From assembly GCA_930367215.1 (NCBI GenBank), contig OV884059.1, positions 222,765,803 through 222,829,802 of the forward strand: 64,000 nt of DNA, read 5' to 3'. Within the stretch, counting starts at the first letter, position 1; each line of letters starts with the position of its first letter. The position numbers and the translations under genes are program-made. This document shows positions 33,069 through 45,240 of this stretch, piece by piece. Source of the DNA: Pollenia angustigena. Lineage: Eukaryota; Arthropoda; Insecta; Diptera; Polleniidae. The notes below the pieces were generated by a model. The model searched no databases. It was not told the DNA's origin and saw only the letters and a list, made by a program, of their open reading frames with translations.

Positions 33069-34588
33069 CCCAGTTGGCCAAATGGTCATAGACCCAAATG
33101 TCGTCAACGATGTCTTCTGAACATTTTTGAATTCGTCGCCTATATAACATTGATGGCGACAACTTAAGGAAGAAAACGTGTATATTGTCGTGTTAAAAAT
33201 CGTATTTACGGTTTTTTTGGAGACATTATTTTAAATTTGTCTTGAATAATAATTTATTGAGGACAACGAAAGTAACCATGGCATGCATTTTGTCTTGTTT
33301 CAAACCACACTGACGACAAAATGCATGCAATTGTCGCTCATCTTGTTTTCAATTAGACTTTATTGAGGACAACTTAGGCGACCATTGCATGCATTTTGTC
33401 GTGTTTCGAACCACTTTGACGACAAAATGCATGCAATGGTCGCTTACGTTGTCCTCTACTAAAAAAAAATTCAAAACTTAAAATTTGTATGTAATTTAAA
33501 ATTAATATTTCTTGATGTTTTGCTTTTATTATCAATATTTTTGATAATAAAAAAATTAAAAAAATAAATAATCCTGCCTGTTAAATATAATTATTTTGTA
33601 ACGTTATTCGCGGCTGTGTTTCAATTGTGCAATTGGAATACGTGAATTGATAGGACAAGAAACACAAAAAATAAATGTTCCTGCTGACTACATTGCCATA
33701 TCGTAGGCTCAATATGCAAACCTGCTAAATCCACTTTTGAAGTAAATTGAGATTTTAATGCCGTGTGGAAGAGAAAGATACACCACGTCGACCAGCATGT
33801 AGTTTTTCTTCAAATTGAGTCTTAAAGTGTGTTAAACCAACTATATTTTTAGGTTTTCTCTCAAAGCTGCGCATATGAAATATAAAAAGTTTGTTGTTTC
33901 CATTAAAAGTTATTGGAAGTTAGCACGTTTGCATATTATGTCGACGATATGTTAAGTTCAGAACCCATTCCCTTATTAATCAAAAGCCTATTGGAGGTCT
34001 GACTGTCTCCACACTTCCAGTATCCACTATTTTCGAGCCTAGTCTCTCAAACTCATCGGCCATTTTATAAGTTTGGAATTCACTATTTGGAATTCACAGC
34101 CAGCAAGGCCCTGGATTTCACAGCCCATCAAGACCCTAAGAAATTTTAGTAAATATATCCTCGAGGTATACCCATTTATCCGTTCCCCTTATTCTGGATA
34201 TATCGGCAAATCTGAAGTATGGCCAATATATCAGTATCGGTGTTAAATCCCTAATTGTACACTTACCTATCGGCGACTAAATCGTCGATAGTGTCAACAA
34301 TATTGTCATCAACGACACTATTAAGGTAATGTTTCTAATCGGGTATTCACGACTTTATGAGAAAAAAGTCGTTTATATAGTCGCCAGTGACAACTTTAAC
34401 CACATTGCTACCCATATGATCATTAACGACAATATGCATAATAATGTCGTTCACATTTACGACTTAAGTGCCCTTTGTTCGAGAAAGTCCTCGACGATTT
34501 GCATGGGCTGTCGCCAACATGTCGTCAGGGATTTACTATGGGTCTTGTACGCGTCCTCGACGTTGTCTTGAAGACATGGCCAACTGGG
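33069..34588. mobile_element. TA-flanked MITE with CCCAGTTGGCCA ends, copy 2
   Basis: Counterpart of 26161-27680 with the same ends, TATA flanks and twin GCATGC hairpins (~33281-33336 and ~33388-33438). Confidence 0.8.
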
Positions 34589-34889
34589 TATATATAGATT
34601 ATATTTTGATATTAACAAAATTTTATTCGGTCATATTGTTAATATAAGTAAAGGTTTAATTCACTTGAATAAATTACATTGGTCTACAAGTTTGGATAAA
34701 AATTGACTGCAGAAACGCAGCATGTGTTTAACGAATCTGGCATACAAATTGGGCTATCACGTCTTGTTAATTTTTTATCGCATGCTGGGAATACTGTAAA
34801 ACAGTCATACTGACACTGCAATTTCACAATTTTTTTAAAAGACAGAAGCTCACATTCATTCTAAATCTTCATAATAGTAGCGTTTAAGC

Positions 34890-35283
34890 ATGTCAGGGAG
34901 ATCGTGTGCTACTGATTCAAGCCATTTTTGCTTTGTGTGTGGTGAATATTTGGTTGGAAAAAAAGTAAATGCCATATCAGAATCAATAAAATATGCAAGT
35001 TTACATTATTTTGGTCTTGCAGTCAGAAACTTGTACAAATTGTGGACACCGACAATGTTTCACATTTTCTTACTGCGCATTTAGATTTTTTTCCAAAAAA
35101 AAAAAAAAAAACTAGGTGCAGTGAGCGACGAACAAGGAGAGCGTGCTCATCAAGATTTAATGAAAATTGAAAGAAATTATCACGGATTTTGGGAAAAAGC
35201 ATGATGGGAGACTCTTGTTGGACTCTTATACGATAACCGAACCAACAAAATACAAACGTCGTTCAAATTCCGCAATTCACTTT
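34890..35283 (+). pseudogene. Fossil of the CFxCGEY / DEQGER gene family, copy 2
   Basis: Counterpart of 27982-28375: same Cys-pair frame, same A17 tract, same SDEQGERAHQDLMKIE frame and the same stop codons. The shared lesions show that the gene was already dead when the segment duplicated. Confidence 0.6.
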
Positions 35284-35772
35284 TGAAAATACATTGATTT
35301 TTAAATAAACTAAAGATTTTTTGTGTAAAAAACGAATTAAAACACTTTTTGTATCTCGAAAACCTGACATGACAGAGAAAAACCAATAACTAATTCGAAA
35401 TTAGAATATATTTGGTTGCTCCAGTCCAAAACCTTGTTGGCTAGTGTTATTTATTAAAACTGATTTTGTTTTGTGATCAATGCTTTAAGAGAAAAATACT
35501 GGCGAGAATTTTTTTTGTATGTAGGGGTTTTACAAAGTGTTCTGCATTATCATGAATCCTGGGCTGTAGTTTTTGGGGTTTTAGGCTCAACACTACGATT
35601 TGTAAGGGTATCCTTTAGAGAGTTTCACCAGGCTAAGCTTTTACGCACTCATTAACGGCAACCAGTTGATTTCGTTTGCGGTAATATAGCTTCATTCATT
35701 TGCTTCATTCATGTTCATACCATCGCATGTTGTAATTTTCTTTTGACAGGGACCAAATTCAAGAATTCCAAC
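35284..35772. other. Unassigned stretch, copy 2
   Basis: Counterpart of 28376-28864. Nothing supported apart from the TSD of the next element (35765-35772). Confidence 0.25.
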
Positions 35773-37066
35773 TAGGGTATTCATTCGGTTAACCGTTAAC
35801 CGGTTAACCGATTGATTACTACCCGATTAACTGATCGGTTAATTTAAAATTGCATTTTTTCGATTAACGATTAAACCGGTTAATTTCAGTCGATTAACCG
35901 ATTAACCGATATAGCAAAATTTTGAATTTTTTGTAGTATTATAACAAATTTGTTTGTGTTTTTTATTATTTGTTTCGTCTCATATTCAAAAGGTATGTGT
36001 TCAGAAAATATTTTTTCATACAATATATTTTCTTTTAGCAATACATTCTTAAGATACAGTACAAAAACAGAAACTAAGGGATTCGGAAATAAACTTTTTT
36101 GCAGGATGTGCGGTGCTGAACTATGCCAGATGATGGCCTGACAACAGAAGAAACTCTCGATAGTAACCGAAACAATTTGAAGTGATCAAAATTTTAAAAA
36201 ATTAAAACAGTACTATAATGACATAATGGAAGATTTTATATGTTTAGAGAAATCCAGGAAAAAGACTGAGAAATTAGATATTCTGTATTATGGATTGCTT
36301 TGGATTTCTTTAACATCTTCGATAAATGCAAGAATTTTTCTCCAAGTCAAGATTTAACAAATCTAAAGAAAATAATCGCTTAAATGCTAAACATTTAAAC
36401 CAAATTATTTTTCGAACGTACGGGGTCGCGAACTTACGATTTTTCCATATGTTTTTTTATTATTATCACCATGAATTTTCCCAAAAATATCTTAAAAGTT
36501 CCTTAACAAAAACCTACTACTCAATTTACAATTGATTGTAATGGAGACATTGTGAAGAAAAAGTCCAAACATAACATTTTTTTTTGCATGTAAAATAGTT
36601 ATATAAAAATGTCTTTAAAAATATAAAGTTTTCCAGTTTCCAGCCCAATTTCCTCAAGTTAAACAGCTGAGATATGCTATAAAAACCATTCTTTTATAAA
36701 AACATACTTTTTTTATAATAATAAACAATGAAAGACGATGCTTACCAACATTCTATTCTTTCATCCTGGTAGAACATTCTGTGGGAATGCCCATATGTAT
36801 AAATTCGTATTGAATTTTCTTTGTTTGCTCATTTTAGTTCAAGAATTGTTTTATTTGTTATGTTATTGTTTTTTTTCACTAATAAACTCCAAATAATAAA
36901 TAATTTTTGCATTTTTATTTATTGAAATTACTCAACAAAACTTTATTAATCGGTTAACCGATCAATAGCAATATTAACCGATTATTAACCGATTAAACCA
37001 AAACCTCGGTTAATTAATCGAGCGATTAACCGATTAAAGCAAAAGCCCGATTAAATGAATACCCTA
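35773..37066. mobile_element. hAT-like element with CGATTAACCG repeats, complete, 1294 bp
   Basis: TIRs TAGGGTATTCATT at both ends and a perfect 8-bp TSD ATTCCAAC (35765-35772, 37067-37074). Both subterminal regions (35785-35910 and 36945-37060) carry many CGATTAACCG words. Several short plus-strand frames inside (for example 36326-36535) match nothing I know, and no transposase motif is visible. The tandem duplication ends inside it at 36547, so the last 519 bp occur once in the window. Confidence 0.9.
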
Positions 37067-37205
37067 ATTCCAACCATAGAAAGATGACCTGCTTAAAAAA
37101 ATTCTTAAATTTGGCCTCTGCAGCGCCTGGGACACCCCTAGACGGGTGTATTGTATGAATAACCCCATTTTATTTTTCCTCCCTATCATTTGTATCTAAC
37201 ATACC

Positions 37206-37863
37206 TACCCGCCCTCTCGCTTTCGTAAGGGGCATCCCATACATAATTTTCAATACAGGCTAGAAATATTTTTAAGAAAAAGTCCCAAGATTGCTTAGGA
37301 CTCGCTCCTAGGGGTCAAAATGCATGACCGACCTCAATTAGTTTTTTTGTCCTTAATATTTTCTCAAAACATTCTTGCCATTTATCCCATACAAATATGG
37401 CGTTTTATAAAATTCTTAAGTTTAATAATTTTTTTTGTTAATAAAATCAAAAGTTGTAGACAGATTTTAATTATTTAGGGCTTGTTTTGTTAGCAGCTTC
37501 GTTATTTATTTGACAGCAAAAAATTTGAAGCATAGCTACATTTTCTAATTTTTGATGAATTTTTAAAGAACAAAAATTTTAAAATGAGGCTAAAAAAATT
37601 ATTTATTTTTTGCTTAGAAAAAGTTTAATTTAAAAATTTCATTAAACGCCGTATTTGTGTGGGAGCCCCCCTGAGAAGGGGTAATAAGGGGCAAGTATGA
37701 CTCGAGAAAATGTTAAGGACAACAAATTAATTGAGGTTGGTCATACATTTTATCCCACTAGGGGCGTTTCCTGGACATTTATGGGACTTGTTCTCCAATA
37801 TATTTCTAGTCTGCATTGAACATTTTGTACGGCAGCCCTCTTAAGGAATGGAGATACCGGGTA
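37206..37863. repeat. Foldback element, ~658 bp
   Basis: Left TACCCGCCCTCTCGCTTTCG and the complement of the right end TACCCGGTATCTCCATTCC align. Pairing continues inward through CTAGAAATAT, AAGTCCCA, CCTAG-GG, ATG-ATGACC-ACCTCAATTA and TTAA-ATTTTCTC to a centre near 37510, at roughly 70-75% by eye. The middle (AAAATCAAAAGTTGT and TTTTTAAAGAACAAAAA) resembles the palindromic element at 8501-10172. Confidence 0.6.
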
Positions 37864-40051
37864 AATATGTTAGGAATAATTGATTTAGATGAAAAATAAA
37901 GTGGTGATGGTTAAACATTTGACGCATCTAAATATACTTATATCACAATTAGTAAAAATGAGCGCAGAAGCTAATTTATTAGTTTTATTCTTTGGAGCAG
38001 CATCTCTTATAGTGTTAGAAAAGGAGAATGTTAAAGAAAGAAAAAAAAAACTGGAAGACAATGGTTAACGGGAATATGGCGAAACAAAACCTTTAATTTA
38101 TTTTAAATCGCTTAATCGGTTAAAAAGCAAAATGTCGGAAAAAACAAAAAAAAAAAAATATTGCAAAAATAGCGAAAAATCGCGAACAATTTTAATATTT
38201 CAAACAAGCCATAAAATGTATGAAAAGTGCCTAAAACTAAAAGGAATGGCAAAAATTCAATAAAAATTGCTTAATTGGCGGAAATTCGCAAAAATGTGCT
38301 AATAGCAAGAAACTTATAACACAGTACAACAGCCAATCTGGGGGGTGAGAAATTCCAAGTCAGGGTGATGGTACTAGGTCAGTATAGTAAAACCCTCAAA
38401 GAGTTTGGCGTTCGTATGTGTCAGTTTTTTTTTATGACATTTTAAATTTTTTCCTTATCTTGATGTTTTTTTGTTTAACATAACTCGAGAACCACTTGTC
38501 CGATTTTGCTAAAACAAACACAAAAAAATTTAGAATTACAATTTCTTTAATCCGTTCATATAATCTTTATAATCAACAGTTTTGCCGGTAAAAATAAATT
38601 TGTGGAGAATTATAATTGATAAGTGCAAAAAAATGTTCAAGCCTGGATGTATGCAGCAGATTTTATCACAAACCTGCACTGCAATTTTTGTGACTTTTTT
38701 TAAGCGATCGGTGAAAATCGTCGGACTTTTGTTTGTTATTTGAAAGAATACACCCACATTCAGTGATGCCAACAGTAGGGGATTTCCCCTTTTCATAATC
38801 TTTAAAACTGTAAAGAATCCGAAAACCTACAGGAAAAATTGCTCCAATCGGGAACATGGCTCAAATTATTTGTCATTGTTTGCTCTTACAAGCTTTTTTG
38901 TAATCTCAAATAAATGTTTGCTCAAAAATTACTAAAATATTTGATTTTTAATGTTCACACTATGTTCACATTGAACATATATTTGTTTGCCGGCAAATAC
39001 TTTTATTTGCTCAAAATCAGCGTTATTTTATTTGACAAACAAAAATATTTTGTGTTCAGACTACGTTAATGAAATATTTGATGTTTGTTACCAAATATTT
39101 CATTAGTTTGAACGTACTTTAAGCCTTGACTCCCAGTCGAGCATAGGGCCTAAACAGTTGTTGTCCTCCGATGGTGGATGGTGGTCGAACATTGTTCGAA
39201 GTTTGTTTTTGTTTTTAATGTAATTTTCTCTGCGAACGATGACGTTCGAAATCCATGAACAGGCTGTAAATCGTTTGCAAAGTATTAAACGGTTTTTTCG
39301 TTTTTAATAAAATTTTAATTACTATTTGGTTTTCAGCTAATTAAAAACTATTTCGCTCCATTTGTATTTTCATTTCTATTGTATTTTTTGTAGCACTAAC
39401 CATTCAAAATTCTATAAATGCCAATTAAAATGATTTTTCGCAACACAACTCGTGTAATCTGCTTTATACGTCACATAACCATAACTAAGTGTGTGTTTGT
39501 TTGCGTAATTAAGAGAGTGAAAGAGAGGGAGAAAGACAAAACAGTAAAATAAGAGTGAGGGGGTTTTTTTTTTAATAACAATGCAAGAATGTACTGGTAT
39601 GTGTGGTTGGATGTAAAACAGAGCATATTTCATGATTAAGGATATGGCTATGTGAATTTTTGTGAAATTTTCGCATGTATTTGTTGTAGCCCATCCTTCG
39701 CCGAAATTAATGGGGCTTAGGTTTTTGCTGTATTTAATAATATAATTACAACAAAAGTACTTTAAACTTTAACTTGCACGTAGTAAATTTGCTGGAATGG
39801 CGGTCAGGTGTTGTGTGTATTTATGAGTTTGTAAGTATGTGTGTGTATATATTTGGGCAACTGTATTATATTACATACACTAATTACCCCATAATTTACA
39901 CCGTTTATTACAGATAATGGGTAAAAATATGTTTGTGTTTGGGATTGTTTACTAAGCCACATACATTCATATGTACTAGTGATGTTATGAAGATTCGTAT
40001 TTAAAAGCCTAGTATTCGGCTATTTTTTACATTTGTATTAAGCATTCCTTT
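37864..40051. other. Unassigned AT-rich stretch
   Basis: About 2.2 kb without recognised coding sequence. Around 38930-39120 the words ATATTTGAT and GTTCACA/TGTTCAGAC recur in both orientations and may be a remnant of element J. Frames at 38536-38857 and 39412-39633 (minus) show no motif. Confidence 0.3.
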
Positions 40052-40159
40052 CAGGTCTGTCACAGAAATCCATTCCGACCGAAAGTGGAAGTGATTCGAA
40101 TCTTGCTATACATAAAACGAAATCACTTTCGATCGGAATGGATTTCTGTGACAGGCCTG
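40052..40159. mobile_element. Hairpin MITE, ~108 bp
   Basis: CAGGTCTGTCACAGAAATCC on the left pairs with GGATTTCTGTGACAGGCCTG on the right, with ATTCCGA(C/T)CGAAAGTG continuing the stem to a ~25-base loop. TSD not resolved. Confidence 0.7.
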
Positions 40160-40570
40160 GCCATTTAAAGAAACTCGGTGAGGTCTTTTTGTTCTGCTCA
40201 TGTAATGCAACATATAAAATGTAAACTCCGAAACTGACAAAACGCTGTTCGGATTTTATTTTCTTTGCCGAAAACTTGATTTTTTCAGAAGAACATGCAA
40301 AAAATAAAGAATGTTGCCAGCTTAGTTTTTTTTAGCCGTGCACTTGTCAGCTTATTATCAAAGTAACTTTTGTGGGAATACAAAATTTTTAATTTACAAG
40401 ATTTTGTGAGTTTTTATCAAGAATAATAATTGGGAATTAAGCACGACAAACCAAATCTTGTAAACCCTCTAATTTCAAAAAGATATTTTAGATTAATAAA
40501 AACTTTTTTTAACGCTGAAATAACACTTGTTCCAATGTTTTATTTTGTTTTTTCTTACTTTATTTACGTA

Positions 40571-41504
40571 GGGGAGACCGGGGCAGCTTCGGCACTTTTT
40601 TTTTGAAGCCCTGACTCTAAGAATGTATTCAACGGATTTACAAATTTTATCGCTTGTTGTTGTCCTTGGATATTGAATAATAATATATTGGTACAAAATT
40701 TTATCAATACTGAGTATTTGTTATTTTTTTTTAAGAATAAGTAAAAAAAGTAATTTTCGCTGAATGTGCCCCACGCCGGGGTAGCTTCGGCATTTGACGG
40801 GGCACATTCGTCGACTATATTCTTAAAGGCAGTTGTTCATTAAAAACTCTATAAAAAAAAAATTAGATGCAAGCTATGAACGGATTAAGCATTTTTTATA
40901 AGATGGATACAGTTAAACTTAAGTTTTATTTCGGCTCATAGAACTAGCGAAATATTTTCATTTTTAGGCTTAACAAATAGAGATCAAAAAGATATCAAGC
41001 ATGCGAAGGAAGTTTGCTATTGAAATGAAGTCGTCAAGAGTTTAAGTAATCTTAGTAACTTGATAAATTGGCTTATTACTATATCGACCAAGTGTTACTT
41101 GGACGAATGTGCCCCAATTGAAAATGCCGAATCTACCCCGAAAGCACTATTTACACTATTTTATTTTTTTTTATTATTCTTCAACAAAGATTTAGATTCA
41201 ACTTATATTTTAGGAAACTAGCACAATTAATTAAGTTGGTTTGTAATTTTTATTTTAAATATTGATAATTTTCAAATACAAAATACTTACTAAAACGAAT
41301 CAAAATATCACAAAAACACTTGGAAAAAAACTTAAACACGGTAGCTTTTTCAGTTGGTAAGCTAGAGATGACAAACTTTGCGGGAGTTATTTATTTTGAT
41401 TTTCGGTAAATTTAAATAAATAGTTAGTGATGAAAAATAAGTGCATCATATCGAAAACGTCATTAACGAATGTACCCCAGTGCCGAAGGTGCCCCGGTCT
41501 CCCC
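40571..41504. mobile_element. TA-flanked element with GGGGAGACCGGGGCA ends, 934 bp
   Basis: TIRs GGGGAGACCGGGGCAGCTTC (left) and GGGGAGACCGGGGCACCTTC (right, inward); both continue GGCACT. TA flanks each side (40569-40570, 41505-41506). Two more TIR-like blocks lie inside (GCCGGGGTAGCTTCGGC at ~40773 and ATGCCGAATCTACCCCG at ~41126), so subterminal copies of the end motif are present. No transposase recognised. Tc1/mariner-type target by the TA. Confidence 0.8.
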
Positions 41505-41506
41505 TA

Positions 41507-42529
41507 TATCATGTCAGCTTCCAAAGTGTGAAATAAGCCTGTTTTAGATTTCTATAGCAGAGCTTTTACGCACGGAATTCCAAACGAAAATCATGTTATA
41601 ATTCCTAGAAGTGTTAGCGCTACACTACGAATTCTCCCTTAAGGCCGTTCTACACTATCCCACAAAGTCTTTAGTAATTTACGAAAATGCAACCCTGTCA
41701 TGATAAGTTGTTATTTTTTTTTTTTGAAAATGTTGAGAAGCATTTCTAAAAAATACTTTGTGCAACATAAGAAAACTTTTTATTGGGTCTTACAGCCGTA
41801 GCTAAACAAAAGTAGGACGTGTTTTCTGGTTGACAAAAATTGTCATGCAAAAATAATTTGTATGAAGCATCGCTAAAAAGCGCGGCGTCAACTCTTTGCA
41901 TTCAGAGAATACGATTTTGACAGCGAGTTTAATTGTGAAGTTTGCCGCTATTGTTTATAAATAATGGCAGTTTAGCTATTTTTTGGTCAATCTAGCGGTT
42001 TTATCTCTCATATTTGTATATATTTTATGTGAATTTTATTAATCAAGAAAGTTAACACTACTGTTCGTGACACAACTTTGAAGCTCTTGTTTAGATATGG
42101 CATATCAGCGTAAAAGCTAAGCGAAAGAAAAAGTTCCTCCTTTCGCCTTTGTTTAGGTACCGCGTTAATTAACTTCAGAAAATACTTGGGCTGCACAAAA
42201 ACACCTTTTAGTCGCAATGCTTTTGACCTTACATAATTATAATAATAATGTTAGTATACAAATTTAATAATGTTCAGTAGTGACATTCAGGTGTGAAGTT
42301 AAACCTTTCAAATTTAGTGATCTGAATGTCATAATAATGTTAACTACATTTAGTAGTGTGACAGTTTTTTTTTACAATTTATTGTTATCAACGCACAATT
42401 CAATTTAATTTGAAATATCGAGTGGCGCTTAAGTTCATATTGGATATTCGTATTCGGCGAATATTAGCGCAGATATTCGTATTCGCGAAAATTTAAAATT
42501 GATATTCTTAACGTCACTAATATGTACAC
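41507..42529. other. Unassigned stretch
   Basis: No supported gene. A short inverted pair (GTGACATTCAG...CTGAATGTCA) lies at ~42281-42333. Confidence 0.25.
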
Positions 42530-42662
42530 TAGGGTGGTTACAAGAAATCAATGTTATATTTTCCATCGACGCAACCCCCTAATATGTGCCAATAGGATTG
42601 AAAATGACACAAAGTTTCAGCTCAATTGGATAACGCTAACATGTGTCTCATTGAGCATATAT

Positions 42663-43849
42663 ATTGATTCCTATGGTTCCAAGTTGGAACAAAGGGCCGT
42701 ACGAAATCCTTCCATCCGGATCTATCCTGCGCCATTAGTCTGATTCCAGACCAGGTTTTTCTAGTTTTGCTTGTCTCGGATTCTACTCTACTTATACACA
42801 CAGAAAAAAATCAATGTAAATTCGTTCAAAACAAGGTTGATTTTACATTTTTCAGTAGTGATTTTGCTTCATTATTGTTTCATGTTAATTTAACATGATT
42901 TTACAATAACTTGCGAACAACATTTTTTTCTTTTAAAATAACTTTAATTCATGTTAATTTAACATTGCAGTAAAATTAGAGCAAAATGTCATTTATATTG
43001 AAATAACAATCCGAATCACGTTGAATAAAAGTTATTTCAAGTTGAAACAACGTTAATTTCATGTAGAATCAAATTGGTTGGAGTGTGATCTAACAGTGTG
43101 AATACAACATATACATTTATTTAAGAGTAATTCAAAACATTTACCCCTGTAACACATGTTTCACTTATTTTGTATCTCCTTTGTTAACAGAAGCATCAGC
43201 AGAATGGCCCGATATGGTTTTCTTCACCATTCTACTTTGAAAACTTAATGTACTATTTAACTAAATAATTTTAATTAAAAGAATACGGGAATTGTCTTCT
43301 TTTGATTAAATATTTTTAACATGAACATAAAAAAATGTACATACTTAAGTATGTATGCATGTTAATTTAACAAGATAAACTTTTGATTTTAATATAAAAC
43401 AGGTTTTTATGGATTCAATATTGAACAATGTTATTTTAACAGTGAATAATATTAAATAAACGTGATTTAAGGTTATATTAATATTTTTCATTTAAAATTA
43501 ATATGAAATAATGATAAATTTAAATAAAGGGCATACTGTTGGAGAAATTTACCATGATTCTCAATCAACATTTCGCCATGTTATTTTAATATTTGTATTT
43601 TTTTCTGTGTGTACTTCTACCTCTTCTCCTGCTGCCTTGGGGATTCCAGTCAATTGCCATCTTCGATATATCATTCTGAGGACTTCTTAGGATATGGCCA
43701 ATCCAGCTCCATCTCCTTTTTGCAATTTCTATACGGATTAGTGTTTCCTCTGTTCTTTGCCACAGGTCGCTATTGGAAACTACGTTCGGCCAAAAAATTC
43801 TCAATATTTTCCGCAAGCCACGGTTAATGAATACCTGTAGATGTTGGCG
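42663..43849 (-). pseudogene. RTE-type LINE 3' fragment (reverse-transcriptase C-terminus), split
   Basis: Minus-strand translation from 43849 gives LQVFINRGLRKILRIFWP, then RWSWIGHILRSPQND and DWNPQGSRRRGRS. It stops at the CACACAG element (42797-43611) and resumes to the left with KTWSGIRLMAQDRSGWKDF and FVPTWNHRNQ. These are the conserved C-terminal segments of RTE-clade endonuclease/reverse transcriptases (L-RILRIFWP, GHILR-P, DWNPQG, DRS-WK-FV). The reading frame is continuous once the insertion and one TA are ignored, so the fragment was still open when it was hit. The catalytic RT core lies upstream and is absent (5' truncation is normal for LINEs). Confidence 0.85.
42797..43611. mobile_element. 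CACACAG element, copy D (815 bp, inverted)
   Basis: Begins CACACAGAAAAAAATCAATG and ends TTTTTTTCTGTGTG, flanked by TA (42795-42796, 43612-43613). It is in the opposite orientation to copies A-C. Inserted within the RTE fragment. Confidence 0.95.
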
Positions 43850-44234
43850 TAAATTAGGGAAAAACAGCGATTTTTCACTAAAATTCGTACTTCTTTGTCT
43901 TTATAACCGAAACCATTCATTCTAGGAACCTGAGTCGAGTCTTGTTTTAAAGGAAATTTTATTCTTATTAATTTTGTTCTTGATAGTTTTGTTCCTTATA
44001 CCAATAGATAAAGAGATATTCAGCATTAATTAAGGACAAAGAAATACGAATTTTAGTGCAAAATCGTTGTTTTTCCCTAATTTATGCTCAATGAGACACG
44101 TGTTGGCGTTATCCGATTGGGCTTAAACTTTATCAATTGGATTTTCTAGGCTGTTGACACATTTTAGAGGGGTGCCCCACAAGATAGCCCCTAAACAAAT
44201 TTACCATATACCTTGTAACAAGCCTAATGTACAC

Positions 44235-45240
44235 GTGTCACATTAACTTAATGTTTTTTTTACTTTTATTTGTTGCTAAATAAGGTAAATAAAAAATATA
44301 GACTAAAGCTTATTTAACTTGAAGCAGTAGGGAATTGTTTGAATGTTAAAGGCCATCAAATATTTGTGGTTAAGAACAAAGATTATATGTATGTCCAAGA
44401 TAGTAGGGAAGAGCAATATTTTGTACAATGTAAGGCAAAGAGTTCTAAAGAGGGACAGCGTAATTAAAACAATTGCCATTCGGATGTTAGGGTATTACAA
44501 GCAGAGACAAATATTTGTCGTAGCCGTCTATGTTTATTGTAACAATATATTGTTGTCGTACACAAAAGTTTTTATTTTTATTTGTTATCAACAGTATTTT
44601 AGTTACTGTAAACATTTTAATGTTTATTACAATTATAAATTTTATTATTGTTGACTGAAAAATTACCATTTTTCTAACAACTAAATAATGATAAATTTGA
44701 AAACATTATAATATTACTCACAACCATTTCCTGGTATTTAATAGCCATAACATGATGACTTTCTATACGTGTACTCATAATATGTTTAAGATGCAATCAA
44801 AATATTTTTACTCTAATAATATTTTTTTATCGCCATTCGTAAAATTATTTTGCATCAATTATGTCGTTTGTTTTAAATATGCCTTTCGAATTATTTATTA
44901 GTGAGTGGTTAAACAATTAAAAAAAAAAATTATTAAAATACAAGTTTAAAAAGATCGATGTGGTCTGTACCCACCTTGCTTCTTTTAAAGATCCGTTGCA
45001 ATTAATGAAGACAGTCCAGCATGGATTTTTTCATTTAACACCCTACTAAGCATAGTTGAAAGAGTTCTACCCCCTCAGTTGCCGCTTTTTGTTAAGTATC
45101 TTTCCCCGGGTTGCTTTATAATCACCTCCAATCAGTTCAACAGGTAAAAAGGGGTATGTCCAAAAGTCCCTGAAACCACATGTGTGACCACATGTATGAC
45201 CATTCCCATTTTATTATTTATTGCCGAATTTTGGGTTTTT
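44235..45240. other. Unassigned stretch
   Basis: Contains a 103-codon plus frame (44343-44654) rich in Tyr, Ile and Lys with no known motif; it reflects base composition. Nothing else supported. Confidence 0.25.

Larger units (their letters stand above)
29652..36547. repeat. Tandem duplication, copy 2
   Basis: Direct repeat of 21894-29639. The first ~1.4 kb (29652-31100) differs from copy 1 by many substitutions and indels: it lacks the 842-bp CACACAG insertion and a ~40-bp stretch near 30570, and has a 20-bp stretch near 31075 that copy 1 lacks. From ~31101 to 36547 I saw no difference, and even the 17-base A tract is the same length. Confidence 0.95.
42530..44226. mobile_element. hAT-like MITE copy E2, interrupted by a LINE fragment
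   Basis: The left arm 42530-42662 and the rest at 43850-44226 together match E1 (14365-14857). Ends TAGGGTGGTTACAAG and CTTGTAACAAGCCTA, with a perfect 8-bp TSD ATGTACAC at 42522-42529 and 44227-44234. The ~1.19 kb in between is an RTE fragment that itself contains a CACACAG element. Confidence 0.85.

Noticed and set aside
24506..36535. Repeated identical short proteins at 6908-bp offset as a conserved gene family
   Set aside because: They are identical only because the whole segment is duplicated. Most lie inside MITEs, hAT-like elements or palindromes.
44343..44654. 103-codon plus-strand frame as a gene
   Set aside because: Composition-driven Tyr/Ile/Lys-rich frame in AT-rich DNA, no motif, no second copy, no supporting splice or promoter context.
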